Part shown: one piece after another, positions 10,137-19,814 of the stretch
Layout of the letters: each line of letters opens with the position of its first letter
How positions within the stretch are numbered: the stretch's first letter is position 1
Assembly (NCBI GenBank): GCA_027600665.1
Contig: JADGJL010000145.1
Coordinates: 1-37,411 of the forward strand
Direction: 5' to 3'
From: Irineochytrium annulatum
Taxonomy: Eukaryota > Chytridiomycota > Chytridiomycetes > Chytridiales > Chytridiaceae
Length of the DNA stretch: 37,411 nt
Notes under the pieces: generated by a model
Seen by the model: the letters and a program-made list of their open reading frames with translations, nothing else
Database searches by the model: none
Told to the model about the DNA's origin: nothing
Program-made: the position numbers and the translations under genes

Positions 10137-11181
10137 AAAGTCCCCGCGTCGTTGATGCACGTGGGTAACGGGTCAACCAGACTGTCGGAAACAGCGTCGC
10201 TAGCAAAACGTGGTAACTCAAAGAAAGTACTTATTTGGAGCACTTCAAAGACTTAGAGTCGGACGCTTTCGACGACCATTTCGTTTCTCTCCAGCATGAG
10301 GCAGCGGGAGTGAACGATATCTGCAGCTTGAGGTCGAATACAGTTGCTTTGTCCAGAGAGCGATCCACTCACGCGATCACGTCAATCTACTGATCGCTTT
10401 CTTGTCTAGCAGCGAGCCATTCCGCGTTAATTGCCGAGAGCAGCCCTGGCCCGCCTCCGCGACGCCACGTCCTCCAGTCTCAATTGGCGTCATTTTCAGG
10501 CCATTCCTTTCGCAACGGCGGGTCGAGTGGGAGGCAGGAGCAGGCCGACATGTCCCGCCAGCGACCGCGTTCCATTGAGAAGATCCCAAGGGTCGCTCGG
10601 CGCCATCCTCAAGCTCCCGAGCCGCCTTCGCCGAGCAATTATTCTGCTGCCCGCCTCTAAGTCCTTCAACCGCAGCTCGGTGAGTTGCAGAGCCAGCACG
10701 ACGCTGTGCGCGAGCTTGTCGACGACAGCTTCCTGGAGGTTGGCTCGCCCGGTGGCGAACCGAGAAATCGCCGATCCTTCCACTCCATCCCAACACCGTC
10801 GAAGTTTCCCGATACGCCTCCGCCACGCAGACGACCCTCTGCTGACGTGACCATCCCGTCCCCAGCTCGACGTCGACGGTACTATTCTGCCCTTCCGTTG
10901 TTTGGGAACTGTGGTGAACGCGGCTGGTCAAACAACCTTCAACGGAAAACCAAAGGGATCGGGTGGGGCTGCTACAAGCTGGTTGGCGGGACCTGGGCGT
11001 GATCGGCCAGCCCGTTGCTCGCGACATACGGATCAGCACTGCTCTACGTGGCCTGACAAGGTACCTGCTCCCGGGCCTTCCATCGACTGGGAGAGCTATC
11101 GTTACGGACGATTTAATATCAACGAATTTGGGGGCAAGTCGCGGTGCCAGCTGCAACCTGCCTCGACTCTTCGGCAGGCGG

Positions 11182-12799
11182 ATGAACCGAGTAGATCGCC
11201 AGCTCCCAGAGTCACCCGTCGGCCTCGTTTTCGCCTACGACGACGTCGCCCGTCAGGTCACCCTCGGCCCGCCCGACGAGCAGCAGTCCCTGTGGAGTTG
11301 GGACGACCACTACCGCCACACCCGTACCACCATCTTCCGCGCCTTAGCGGCAACGGGCGAGCATCCGGACCGGTGCATGTACGCCATCGCTCGGTTCGCC
11401 TTCAATCCCGGTATACAGTCGCTTTTTACTGCATATCTTGACTGCAAAAGATGCTGACTATGCACGTCAAGATAATCCACGGCCGATTGGGGGCAAGAGG
11501 TACCCGGGCTATCAAAAGTTTAAAGGCGTCACGCCGCGGGACGTGCTGGATTGGCTCATGACCGTGTCGCTGAGGCCGGAATGGGAGGTCGGGAGGCGGC
11601 GGCCGCCGCACCCGTCCACGCTCATCACAGCCGTCGCTGTAGCCGTGAATGACGTGCTCAAGCTGCTCAACCGGCGAGAAGCTGACGGTGGAGGCGGTGG
11701 TGGTGCGAGCCGCGGTCGTCGCGGCGGCGGTCGGGTTGGCGAGGATAAGGAGGAGACGATGGACAATGCCGTTTTGGTGGGGATGAAGAAGGCGGGACAC
11801 GTCGCCAGGGATCAGACCTACCTGCCCTCGCATGTGGTGAATGATCGCGTTGCTGGTGGCCGAAAGGCCGCTGCCGCTCGTGATGATATCGCGAAGCTTT
11901 GGGACGGCCTTATTAACGACCCATCGGGAACCCCTGTCGGCGAGGTACCCGTAAGAACGCAAACTATTGCATCGTTGCCCAATATCTTCGCTGGGCCGTC
12001 GAAAACGCGGGAGCGCAGGTTGTCGGCAACTTCGGGCCTCACTGGAGGTGCTAGACACGGCAGCAGCGCCGTTGGAACTGGGTCACTGCACCCGCTCTCC
12101 TATCCGAGGGTGATTCACCACTCGCACTCCTCCCTCGGCATCCCCGCGCCAAATCTCGACTCGGACGGCTCCACCCTGCACTACGTCTTTTACATCGAAG
12201 CACCTGGTAACCCACTGTACGGATCCGGCGTACTTGCGACGCCAGTGCTTAGTGCTGCGGAGCTAGCAGGAACGCGGAGGAAGCTAGGGCCGTCGAGAAT
12301 CTTGGCGGAGATGATCGAGATGCGCGACCGGTCCGCCGTCTCGCTCAGCATCGCCGTCGCAGCTCGATACGTCCTCCTGTCGCCCGAGGGCACGGCATCG
12401 GCGTCGAGCGCACCGCCGGATTGGCTAAACTGGTGGAGAATTGCGGACCCGCAGCCGGCAATGGACGGCGGCGGGCACGCGACGGGCAGCGGCAGCGGTT
12501 CTGGACCAGGGTCAACCGCCCCCGCAGCGTCGGGTTTACAGCAGCAACCTGGCGCGGCGTTCTTCACGTGGCAATCGATTGACGACGGTCCAAGAGCGCC
12601 ATGGGTCGCCACCTCGCTCCTGTTGCAGGAGTGCGACGCAATTACGAGGAAGTGGCTCCAGGCGAGGCTGGAGGTCGAGCTGCTGAAGCTTCGGATGTGC
12701 GAGGACATGATAGGGGAAGGATTTGGTGAAGGCGAGGTCGAAGAGGAGCAGGAGGAGATGAAGCGGTCGGACAGAGATGACATAGGGGAGGTGCCGTAG
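11182..12799 (+). CDS. Uncharacterised protein, possible START-like lipid-binding fold
   Basis: Two exons (to 11410, then 11451-12799) join across a 40-nt GT-AG intron; the frame runs from VFAYDDVARQVTLG through YAIARFAFNPDADYAR. With a start at 11182 the protein has about 525 residues, but the frame stays open upstream to 10963, so the N-terminus is uncertain. The segment RYPGYQKFKGVTPRDVLDWL continuing into LRPEWEV resembles the first helix and 'lRpeWD' turn of START domains, a weak match made by eye. It is interrupted by a low-complexity Gly/Arg/Ser insertion, and another hydrophobic-aromatic block follows (STLHYVFYIEAPGNP). The C-terminus is a charged, Glu-rich helix. START domains carry sterols or phospholipids; that role here is speculation. 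Confidence 0.5.
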
Positions 12800-13166
12800 T
12801 TTTAGCAGATGGGAAGGAAGGATTTTGCGTGCAAAGAAACAATTTATGGCTAGTAGAGTAACGGGTTGCAGGTACACGGCCGTTTGTGTTGCGAATAATG
12901 GAAGTATAATGTTTGATGCTCCGAGTAAACAGGAGATGCCATCTCTTGATCCTGCAGAAGAAAGCAGTCGATCTGTTTGACGATAAATGGATTCCAGGGA
13001 AAGTACACTCGTAACAATATCTCATGCAAACGAAATTAAAAACGAAAGAAGGAAGAAAATAATACGCAACGCGTAGATTACGAGATAAAAGATAAATCTG
13101 CCAGACATGGTTGACGAGTCTAATGTCATGGATTCATAAAACAATATAAACGAAGATGACAGCACA
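12800..13166. other. Spacer between convergent genes
   Basis: AT-rich sequence between the 3' ends of the START-like gene (plus) and the acyltransferase gene (minus). I see nothing beyond A/T-rich stretches suitable for polyadenylation on either strand. Confidence 0.5.
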
Positions 13167-15899
13167 TCATTGCCGAATTTGTCCCACAGTAACCTTCCCC
13201 TCCGAATCCTTCAGCTTCGCCAACCCCTCACAGAGCGCCTTTACGAAGATATCCGCCTCACTCTCATGTACCGAGTTCATATCATATCCCACAGCCGCGC
13301 TCATCCTGCCCCCCAAGGTAATCAACCCGACCGTGAACAAGCCCCTTACCCCATCAAAGCTCGAGTTCACGACCCCTCCAAAATGATCCAGCCTGCACCT
13401 GGTGTCATCCGCGGGAGCGTCGGGAGGCGCAACGGGATACTCCCACGCGCCCAGGTTCGCTACCTCCACGCTGTACGTCCGCGACAGCTTGGCGAGGTCC
13501 GTATTCCGCTCCACCATTCTCCACAAGCTCGGATGGCGATAGCAGTAGTTCATGAGCTTCATCCGCTGAATCGAGTCCCGGAAGCACTTGCTGATGCTCT
13601 TCCGCACGACGCGGCACCGCTCCCAGACGTCGCTGTGATCCTCCAGTAGCAGAGATGAATTCGTCACGCTCCCCGCATAGCCTCCGAACATCTTCAACCC
13701 CTCATCCACCTCCCGATCCCCGCCCTGCAGGAGTCGGGACTGCGGGAGCATGTGCCGCACGCTGTTCGTCACAACCCACCCTTGCTTGCTCGGCAGCGGC
13801 TTCTTGGCGTATTTTGGCAAAGTGGCGAACGAGGTACGCACGGCCGCGAGGCTCGCCACGACCATGACGGCCGCAATGGTGGTGCCCTCGCTCTTGCTCT
13901 TCTTCCTCAAAGCCGAAATGAAGTCGTTGTCAAACCAGAGGAATCGGACCTTCGTGCGCGCGGCGGGCGTCATAGGGATAGAGACGGACGGGGGCGCGGT
14001 GCCGGCGACGGTGGAGGGGGCGAGGCTGCTGTTGCCGGGCTGAATGGCGCTGGCGGTAGAGGGCGTGTGAGATTCTTCGGAGGCGGCCGGGGACGGGGAC
14101 CGGACAGAGCCGGCCTTCGTTACGGCCGTTGGTCGGGTCGCGCGTTCTTCCTCGCCCTCTTTCTTATGGCCTTTGAAGCGGCGGCCTTTTTTTGCGAAGC
14201 GGTTCACGGCCATGCTTCCCATCACTTTGTTATAAAGTTAGCAATGACGCAAAATAAAAGGCGCGAGACGTGCGTACCTGGAACAACCTCCACAAACCAT
14301 GGATCCAGTAAATTATCAATTAACGGCGGGGGCTCCGTCACGACCTCGATATTCTCCAGATGCAAATCCTCCGCCAAAAGGTTCTCCTTATCCGCTCTTT
14401 CCAGAAACGTCCTCGCATACGCAAACATACTCAATCCATCCCCGAGACAATGATGGAACGAGAACATAATCTCAAAATACGGCTGCCCCTCCAAAATATC
14501 TGGATCCCTCGTCCCATACACGTTCGCTAAGACGGGCTTTGTAGATGAGGGGATGCCACCGGGTACGATGGGCATGCTTTGGGCGCTGTCCGCGCCGGCG
14601 GCGGAGGACGACATGTCGGCTTGCTGGGTCTCGCCCTCGGGGGCGGTGACGAAGACCGAGGGAGCTTTAGGTTGGATGGCAAGGTTTAGCTGGGATTGGC
14701 CGAGGGAGGTCGAGTCGGAGGGCATCCATTCTTTAGGGACGATGGCGACGCTTCGCCACAGGGGTCGAGTGGCGTCGTTAACGTCAAAGTTAGTGTTAAT
14801 CTGCAAAGAATTTTGCGACAATTAGGACCCGTATGATGAAAAGCGCGATTATCCATGCCCTCCATTTCTCCCCTCTCCACCACCTCCATCTCTCCATCTC
14901 TCCATTTCTCAACCCTCCTTCCGTCTCTAATGTAATCCTCTCTTCGTCTCTGAATCTCGCCGTAATTCCGTCCTCGCCGTAATTCCGTCTCTTCGTCTCT
15001 CCGTCTTCCCATCCCTCCATCTCTCCATCCCTCCGGTCCTCAAGACTCTCCCATCTTTCTTCGCCTCCATCTCCCCTTTAAATTCGACAAAATACAAACC
15101 TCCTCATCATAAACATCCTGCCACGTATCCCTCGTCTTCCGCTCCACAAACCGATAATTGCAAGGCAGATCCTTTGCCGTCTTCGCCATCGGGTGCGCCA
15201 CCATCGTCGTCGGGTCGATATAGGAGCTCAGCCTATAATGCTTGCTCTGCGCAATCCGCAACAGATCCACAACCCTCTCCAGCTTTAAACTCGGCACTCC
15301 CGGAGGCAACCGGAGACGAAGAATGATGCCCATTATGACCTGCGGCCGACCGGGCGCGGACTTGAAGAAGACGCGCTCGACGATGGAGAGCGAGCCCTCT
15401 TGAACGACGGGCTTGATGTTCTTCTTCTTCTTTAGGGGCTTGCCCTCAGAGTTGCGCCGGCCGGTGGGCGGGCGGGCAGCCGCCGCAACGGCGTCGGTTG
15501 CAGCCGGCACGATCGTCTCCGGGCCGCTGTGAAATCAAGGCCGTTAGCTTGGAGGTTCGACGGGCGTTGCAGATGCACTGCCTTCCACGACGGTCACAAT
15601 CCCCCACCACTCTCCCCCACATCCACGATCCCTCACCTCCCGATCCACAGTCCACCGTCCACCAGCTCACAATCCGATCCTTCCCTCCTACGATCCAGGT
15701 ATCAAAGCACTTGCCTAGGATGTCCCTCATGTACAACAGCGGCCGCGAACGCCGGCTCCTTGCCCTTCACCTCCTGCACCTCGATGGGCCCGGCCGCTGC
15801 GGATCCATTCGCGGGGACGTCGGGGACGGGCGCCCCGTTGGCGTCCTTGGCGGGCGGGATGTCGGCAACGGCAGCCACAGCGAGGTCGGCCTCGGTCAT
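13167..15899 (-). CDS. HHxxxDG acyltransferase (alcohol acetyltransferase/condensation-like)
   Basis: Four exons on the minus strand (15899-15715, 15526-15100, 14800-14278, 14224-13167) join to 730 residues. After an Ala/Pro-rich N-terminus, residues from about 90 read SLSIVERVFF, as at the start of AATase/condensation-type domains. The catalytic motif HHCLGDG lies at residues 320-326 in the segment MFSFHHCLGDGLSMF. The C-terminal half contains the second lobe, including EGTTIAAVMVVASLAAV. Such enzymes move an acyl group from CoA or a carrier to an alcohol or amine; the substrate is unknown. Intron 1 is 188 nt and begins AG|GCAAGT, a GC-AG intron; only this donor fits the phase. Intron 2 is 299 nt and purine-rich. 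A Lys-rich patch (KPLKKKKNIK) and a Ser/Pro/Ala-rich insertion are extra to the core fold. The start is 54 bp from the divergent zinc-cluster gene. Confidence 0.75.
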
Positions 15900-15953
15900 C
15901 TTGGAGATGGCAGGGGAACTCAATTTTCAACCCTGTTTCCAGTGGCATGAGCC
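15900..15953. promoter_or_regulatory. 54-bp divergent intergenic region
   Basis: Only 54 bp separate the ATG of the acyltransferase (15899, minus) from the ATG of the zinc-cluster protein (15954, plus). Both transcripts must share this space or start inside the neighbouring gene. An ATG at 15947, just before the zinc-cluster start, is in another frame and could act as a short upstream frame. No TATA box is evident. Confidence 0.55.
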
Positions 15954-17624
15954 ATGACGACGATCTTCCTACACCCCGCCGCGGCCCAGACGCCGCCTGC
16001 CGTTCTCACGAAGATTGAGGAGGGCTTCGACCCGTCATCGTCCTCGGTCCCGCCAACCTCAAGCACGCCGGCTCTCGCGACACCCCATGCAGCAAAACGT
16101 CGGACGGCATCGCGAGCTTGCTCGCAATGCCAGCGCTCCCACGTCTCCTGCGACGGCGTCCGACCCTGCGCACGATGCGTCCGTCGCGGAGACGCCGCGG
16201 GTTGCGCGGACGCACCGAGGAAGCCGCGGGTCGCCTTATCATCGGGAAAAAGCGGAGCCAAGTCATCGTGCGATGCCTGTCCCGCCGCGGCGATAAGGAG
16301 GCCGCTGCTGCCGGCGCCACCGACGACGGCGACGGACAGAGTTATGAAGCTGCCGCCTTGTTTGGCTGCCAGGCGGATGAAGGTCGAGCCGAGCGGGGTG
16401 TCGAGCCCAGCGTTGGGGCCGTCGCCGCTGCCCACACCGACGGCCTCCACGAGCCAGCTTATGACGCCGCTTATGACTACCCCGTCGTCGAGGTCCTTGA
16501 AGGCATCTGTCACCCCGATCCTGTTCCCTCAACCTCAACCACTTCATCAGGACCCAATGAACATCACCCTCACAGACGCCTTCGCGGCCCTCATTGCCGA
16601 CACGCTCAACCAGCAGAATCAATCCGACGCGTCCAGTCAGCAGGAGCCGCCTGCGTTCCCATGCGGGCTCACGCCTTCGGACTTCGAACCCTACATCGAC
16701 TGCACGAGGCCGGACGCGTTCGGGTCGCTGTTCGGTGGGAATGGGTTGGTGGATATCGAGGCGCTGGGGGATATGTGGGGTGCGGGGACAACGGTGGATG
16801 CGGGTGGGTTGGACTTTTTGGGATGTGGTGGGACAGCTGGCGAAGATACGGCGGTGGGCAGCGCGATGGGGGCGGGGCTGACAAGGCAGAACGACATCGC
16901 CTTGAACAGACCATTGAAGCGGGAATCGCCAACTCCCGCGTTGACGGGGTCGGACTCGGTCGGCGTAAAGCGCCGCCGAATAACAGCGGGAGCATGCGCG
17001 ACATGTCAGAAGTCGCACCTCTCGTGTGATGGTGCCCGCCCTTGCGCACGATGCGTCCGGCGCAACGAGCACAACCTTTGCGTCGACCCCCCGCGGAAAG
17101 TCCGCGTCAAAGCCATGGGGCCGTCTTGTAACGACTGCCCCGTCGTCGCAAAGCAGCAGCAGCGGCCGCTTTTGCCAGTATACGCGTCTAATGTAGAGCG
17201 GCCGCATACCTTACCGCCGTGTCTTGTCGCGAAGAAGGTGTTGGAGCCGGAAACGGCATCGCCGCCTGCCGTTGAGATCCCTGCACCACCGTCAGCCACC
17301 TTCCCAACGCCCTCCACCCTCGCCTCATCAACCGCGGCCACACCTTTGGACATCCTCCTCTCAACCCCTAACCCGCTTGACATAACCCTGCCGGACATAA
17401 CCCTGCCGGACTCCTTTGCCTCTCTGGTCTCCACCACCACCAGCGACTCGGAGCAACCTTTCCCCTGCGGCCTCCTCCCGTCCGAGTTTCTTCCCCTGGT
17501 GGACGGGTACCAGCCGGATGTGTTGAAGGAGCTGTTTGACGGGTGCGGCGCGTTGGCGGATATCGAAATGTCGGGAGATAGGTGGGGGGTGGGCAGTGGA
17601 GATGGGGGTAGGTGGACAGGGTGA
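15954..17624 (+). CDS. Tandemly duplicated protein with two Zn(II)2Cys6 clusters
   Basis: A single exon of 556 residues made of two copies of the same unit. Unit 1 has a Zn2Cys6 cluster with Cys 56, 59, 66, 72, 75 and 84; unit 2 has Cys 348, 351, 358, 364, 367 and 376. Both follow C-x2-C-x6-C-x5-C-x2-C-x8-C exactly. Each cluster is followed in the same order by a CxxCP motif (106-110, 392-396), RPLLP (116-120, 404-408), PPCLxA (134-139, 421-426), a Pro/Thr/Ser linker, a D(I)TLxDxFAxL block, an FPCGLxPS block (236-242, 504-510) and a short acidic helix ending GDxWG. Fungal Zn2Cys6 proteins are normally transcription factors with one cluster and bind DNA as dimers, so two linked clusters could bind as a built-in dimer. 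There is no fungal-specific transcription factor middle homology region. Function as a regulator is inferred. Confidence 0.8.
   Translation: MTTIFLHPAAAQTPPAVLTKIEEGFDPSSSSVPPTSSTPALATPHAAKRRTASRACSQCQRSHVSCDGVRPCARCVRRGDAAGCADAPRKPRVALSSGKSGAKSSCDACPAAAIRRPLLPAPPTTATDRVMKLPPCLAARRMKVEPSGVSSPALGPSPLPTPTASTSQLMTPLMTTPSSRSLKASVTPILFPQPQPLHQDPMNITLTDAFAALIADTLNQQNQSDASSQQEPPAFPCGLTPSDFEPYIDCTRPDAFGSLFGGNGLVDIEALGDMWGAGTTVDAGGLDFLGCGGTAGEDTAVGSAMGAGLTRQNDIALNRPLKRESPTPALTGSDSVGVKRRRITAGACATCQKSHLSCDGARPCARCVRRNEHNLCVDPPRKVRVKAMGPSCNDCPVVAKQQQRPLLPVYASNVERPHTLPPCLVAKKVLEPETASPPAVEIPAPPSATFPTPSTLASSTAATPLDILLSTPNPLDITLPDITLPDSFASLVSTTTSDSEQPFPCGLLPSEFLPLVDGYQPDVLKELFDGCGALADIEMSGDRWGVGSGDGGRWTG
17379..17408 (+). 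repeat. Two direct copies of a 15-bp unit (DITLP DITLP)
   Basis: GACATAACCCTGCCG occurs twice back to back inside the zinc-cluster gene, encoding DITLP twice. It lies in the block that is present once in unit 1. Confidence 0.85.
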
Positions 17625-18346
17625 TTTTGATTTGCTGCGATGGGGATCACAATTCAGATGATTAAAGGGATCAGTAATATAGCCAGGAATATGTTAAATA
17701 TGGACCATCGTGATACGGTACTCGTTAATAATATAAACTCGTTTTTGCGCTCTCTTTTGAAGACATCTTGGTTATTATTTTATATTTGAGCTTTGATTTT
17801 ACAACGAAGGTACACAACGAAGTTATAAATGTTTTACATAGGCGACTACCGCAACAGTAAGCACAACACCAGACAAGTCTCTTTAACAAGTGTGATTATA
17901 ATACCCAATACTGACGGGAAAACTTAATGACAACAGCATACGGCTTATTGCAACTTCGAGGAGATAAGTAGAAATCTCTTCAGTTGAGGAATTTGAGTGA
18001 CAAGTTGCAAGGTTTATAAGTGAATACAGGACAAGGCAGACGGACTATTATAAATATAACAAGTATCTATAAAAGGACAAGGAGAAGTAAAAAAAGGTTA
18101 GAAGTTGGAAAGGGCGATGATGGGAACACATTATATACAGAAGAGGAAAAAAGAACACGAACTGTTTGTTCACGATTTTATCGTGCTTCACCGCATCCAC
18201 CGTTAAATTAAAGATTTTGAATAAAATTATGAATACTTCTAGTCTGCACGCGCTTTAACGGTTCTTTTAAGTGCATTGAAAGAAATTACAGGGTATTATC
18301 ATAGAAACAGCCAAACATGCGGTGAACAAATACAGCAAATTTAAAC
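17625..18346. other. AT-rich spacer between convergent genes
   Basis: About 720 bp of AT-rich DNA between the zinc-cluster gene and the WSC-like gene. A 63-codon plus frame near 18020 looks random. No tRNA or repeat family recognised. Confidence 0.5.
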
Positions 18347-19453
18347 TTATGTTTCCAAGTCCTCCAACTTGAGCGCCTTCACTATCGCCGCCCACAACTC
18401 CTGGTCGCTGTCGTCTCCAGAGCGCACTACCTCTATCGTGTCCTTTGCCTTCCCCGTCTCAATCTCCCCATCAACCCTTCGGCGCTCCCGCTCAGCCCTG
18501 TCCCTCTCCACATCGGACCTCAACCTAGGCGTCTGCGTCGCCTTGTCCACCATCACAACGCCCGCCCTCCTCTTCCTCTCCAGCGTCGACACCTCATACC
18601 CCACCTGGACCTGCCCCTCTCCATCCCCACCCACGTCGCGTCCCTCCACCACCAACCCCGTCGCGCCATCGACCTTCGCCTTCGCATCCACTGCCGCCAT
18701 CTCCACGTCCACATCCCCAACCGACGAGCTGAATGACGCGCCGCGGACGCCAAACCAACGCGCCCGACCGCGCGGGGAGCGACGGCGCCGGAGGATCGCG
18801 ATCAGGACGCAGAGGAGGATGGCCGCCGTCAATACACAGACGACGAGCACCGGGATTGAGACGGATAGCGGCGGTGAGAGCGGATCCGACGCCGACGATG
18901 ATGGTGGTGGGGATGGGAGCAAGGACGACGACGACGACGACGACGACGTGATCGCGTCCGCCCATGTTGAAATTGATGCAGGCGCCGAGGTTGTTACGAC
19001 ACTGACCGCCTTCACGCCGGCAGGGTTAGGCGCGTCGACGGTGGCGGTGTACATGACCGCCGATCCGGGCCCGCATCCTGCTCCGACGCCGTCGCGTCCA
19101 GCTTCCTGTCGCGACGCCGCGTCCAGGCACACGCACGAGGATCCGCCGGATCGTTCCAAGAGCCCAAACGACGCGCCGCCGCACGCCCTTGCGCAGGATG
19201 CCAGGGATCGCCCGACGTCGGTGGCAGGATTGCCAGGATCGCCAGGATCAGGATCGCGAAGGTCGACCGATGAGAAGCAACCCAGCGAATGCGCGAAGGC
19301 ATCCATTCCGTCGTCGGGAGATCTTGTCAGGCCGGTGGGCCGGTGGATGGGGCGCGAGGAAATGAATCGTCGTCGGTGGCGTGTTCGGGAGCATATCGGG
19401 AAATGAAGTGAGCCCGCGCGGTCCGATCTTGCGGACGGACAAAATGGTTGCAC
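18347..19453 (-). CDS. WSC-domain-like single-pass membrane protein
   Basis: One open frame of 368 residues. Residues 57-138 resemble a WSC domain: LGCFSSV at the start, CARACGG, FGLLERSGGSSCVCLD and CGPGSAVMYTATV at the end. The usual middle Cys pair (CN..C) is not visible, so the domain is degenerate. A Ser/Pro-rich stalk (about 150-198) leads to one membrane helix (199-221, IPVLVVCVLTAAILLCVLIA) and an RRRR stop-transfer signal, then a charged cytoplasmic tail of about 145 residues. This is the layout of fungal cell-wall stress sensors of the Wsc type, which signal to Rho1; that role is inferred. The N-terminus has no signal peptide in this frame, so an upstream exon or a different start is likely. 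Confidence 0.6.
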   Translation of the reverse strand: MQPFCPSARSDRAGSLHFPICSRTRHRRRFISSRPIHRPTGLTRSPDDGMDAFAHSLGCFSSVDLRDPDPGDPGNPATDVGRSLASCARACGGASFGLLERSGGSSCVCLDAASRQEAGRDGVGAGCGPGSAVMYTATVDAPNPAGVKAVSVVTTSAPASISTWADAITSSSSSSSSLLPSPPPSSSASDPLSPPLSVSIPVLVVCVLTAAILLCVLIAILRRRRSPRGRARWFGVRGASFSSSVGDVDVEMAAVDAKAKVDGATGLVVEGRDVGGDGEGQVQVGYEVSTLERKRRAGVVMVDKATQTPRLRSDVERDRAERERRRVDGEIETGKAKDTIEVVRSGDDSDQELWAAIVKALKLEDLET

Positions 19454-19814
19454 AAAGCCAAAGGGGCTTTACTGTGATTCGTAAACGAGAATCTCCATTG
19501 TGATGCAACGAGTGTATTTAAGAGGCACTCAGCAGTTCAACTCAATGAAAATACAGTCGCGAGTATCAGTTCTTATCAGCGGTGAAATGGTCCTGCTGAG
19601 AGATGTCGGCTAAAGATGCTGTCCAACAGCACACTTCCGTAATCATATCAACGGCTCCCGCCGGACAAGGCATACGCCGACAGAGGGTAATGAAAGAGGT
19701 GACAAATATTAAAACCGCGAGAATGATTGTGTCCAACCGCACCACGAAAGCCACTGAGAAAGAGGCCCGAAAGAAGTCTTATCAGCGTCACCAGAACACG
19801 GCTCCCTTCCAATC
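19454..19814. other. Intergenic spacer
   Basis: Upstream of the WSC-like gene and downstream of cytochrome b561 (both minus). Only short frames; no recognised element. Confidence 0.5.

Larger units (their letters stand above)
8948..11181. other. Long gene-poor stretch, AT-rich centre
   Basis: Between the cysteine-rich gene and the protein starting near 11182 there is no recognisable gene. From about 9440 to 10140 the sequence is AT-rich with only short frames; it holds a hairpin (9481-9508) and a perfect palindrome (10119-10136). From about 10380 to 11180 the DNA becomes GC-rich and several frames stay open on both strands. A plus frame near 10685-10900 (Arg/Pro/Ser-rich, including SIPTPSKFPDTPPPRRRPS) could be an upstream exon of the next gene, but I could not find a consistent splice path. 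Confidence 0.4.

Noticed and set aside
10377..11156. Long minus-strand open frame of 259 codons
   Set aside because: The translation has no hydrophobic core, domain or motif, competes with open plus frames in the same GC-rich DNA, and looks like a chance frame.
13167..17624. Secondary-metabolite gene cluster around the acyltransferase and zinc-cluster protein
   Set aside because: No synthase, P450 or transporter is nearby; the flanking genes are unrelated, so only the gene pair itself is supported.
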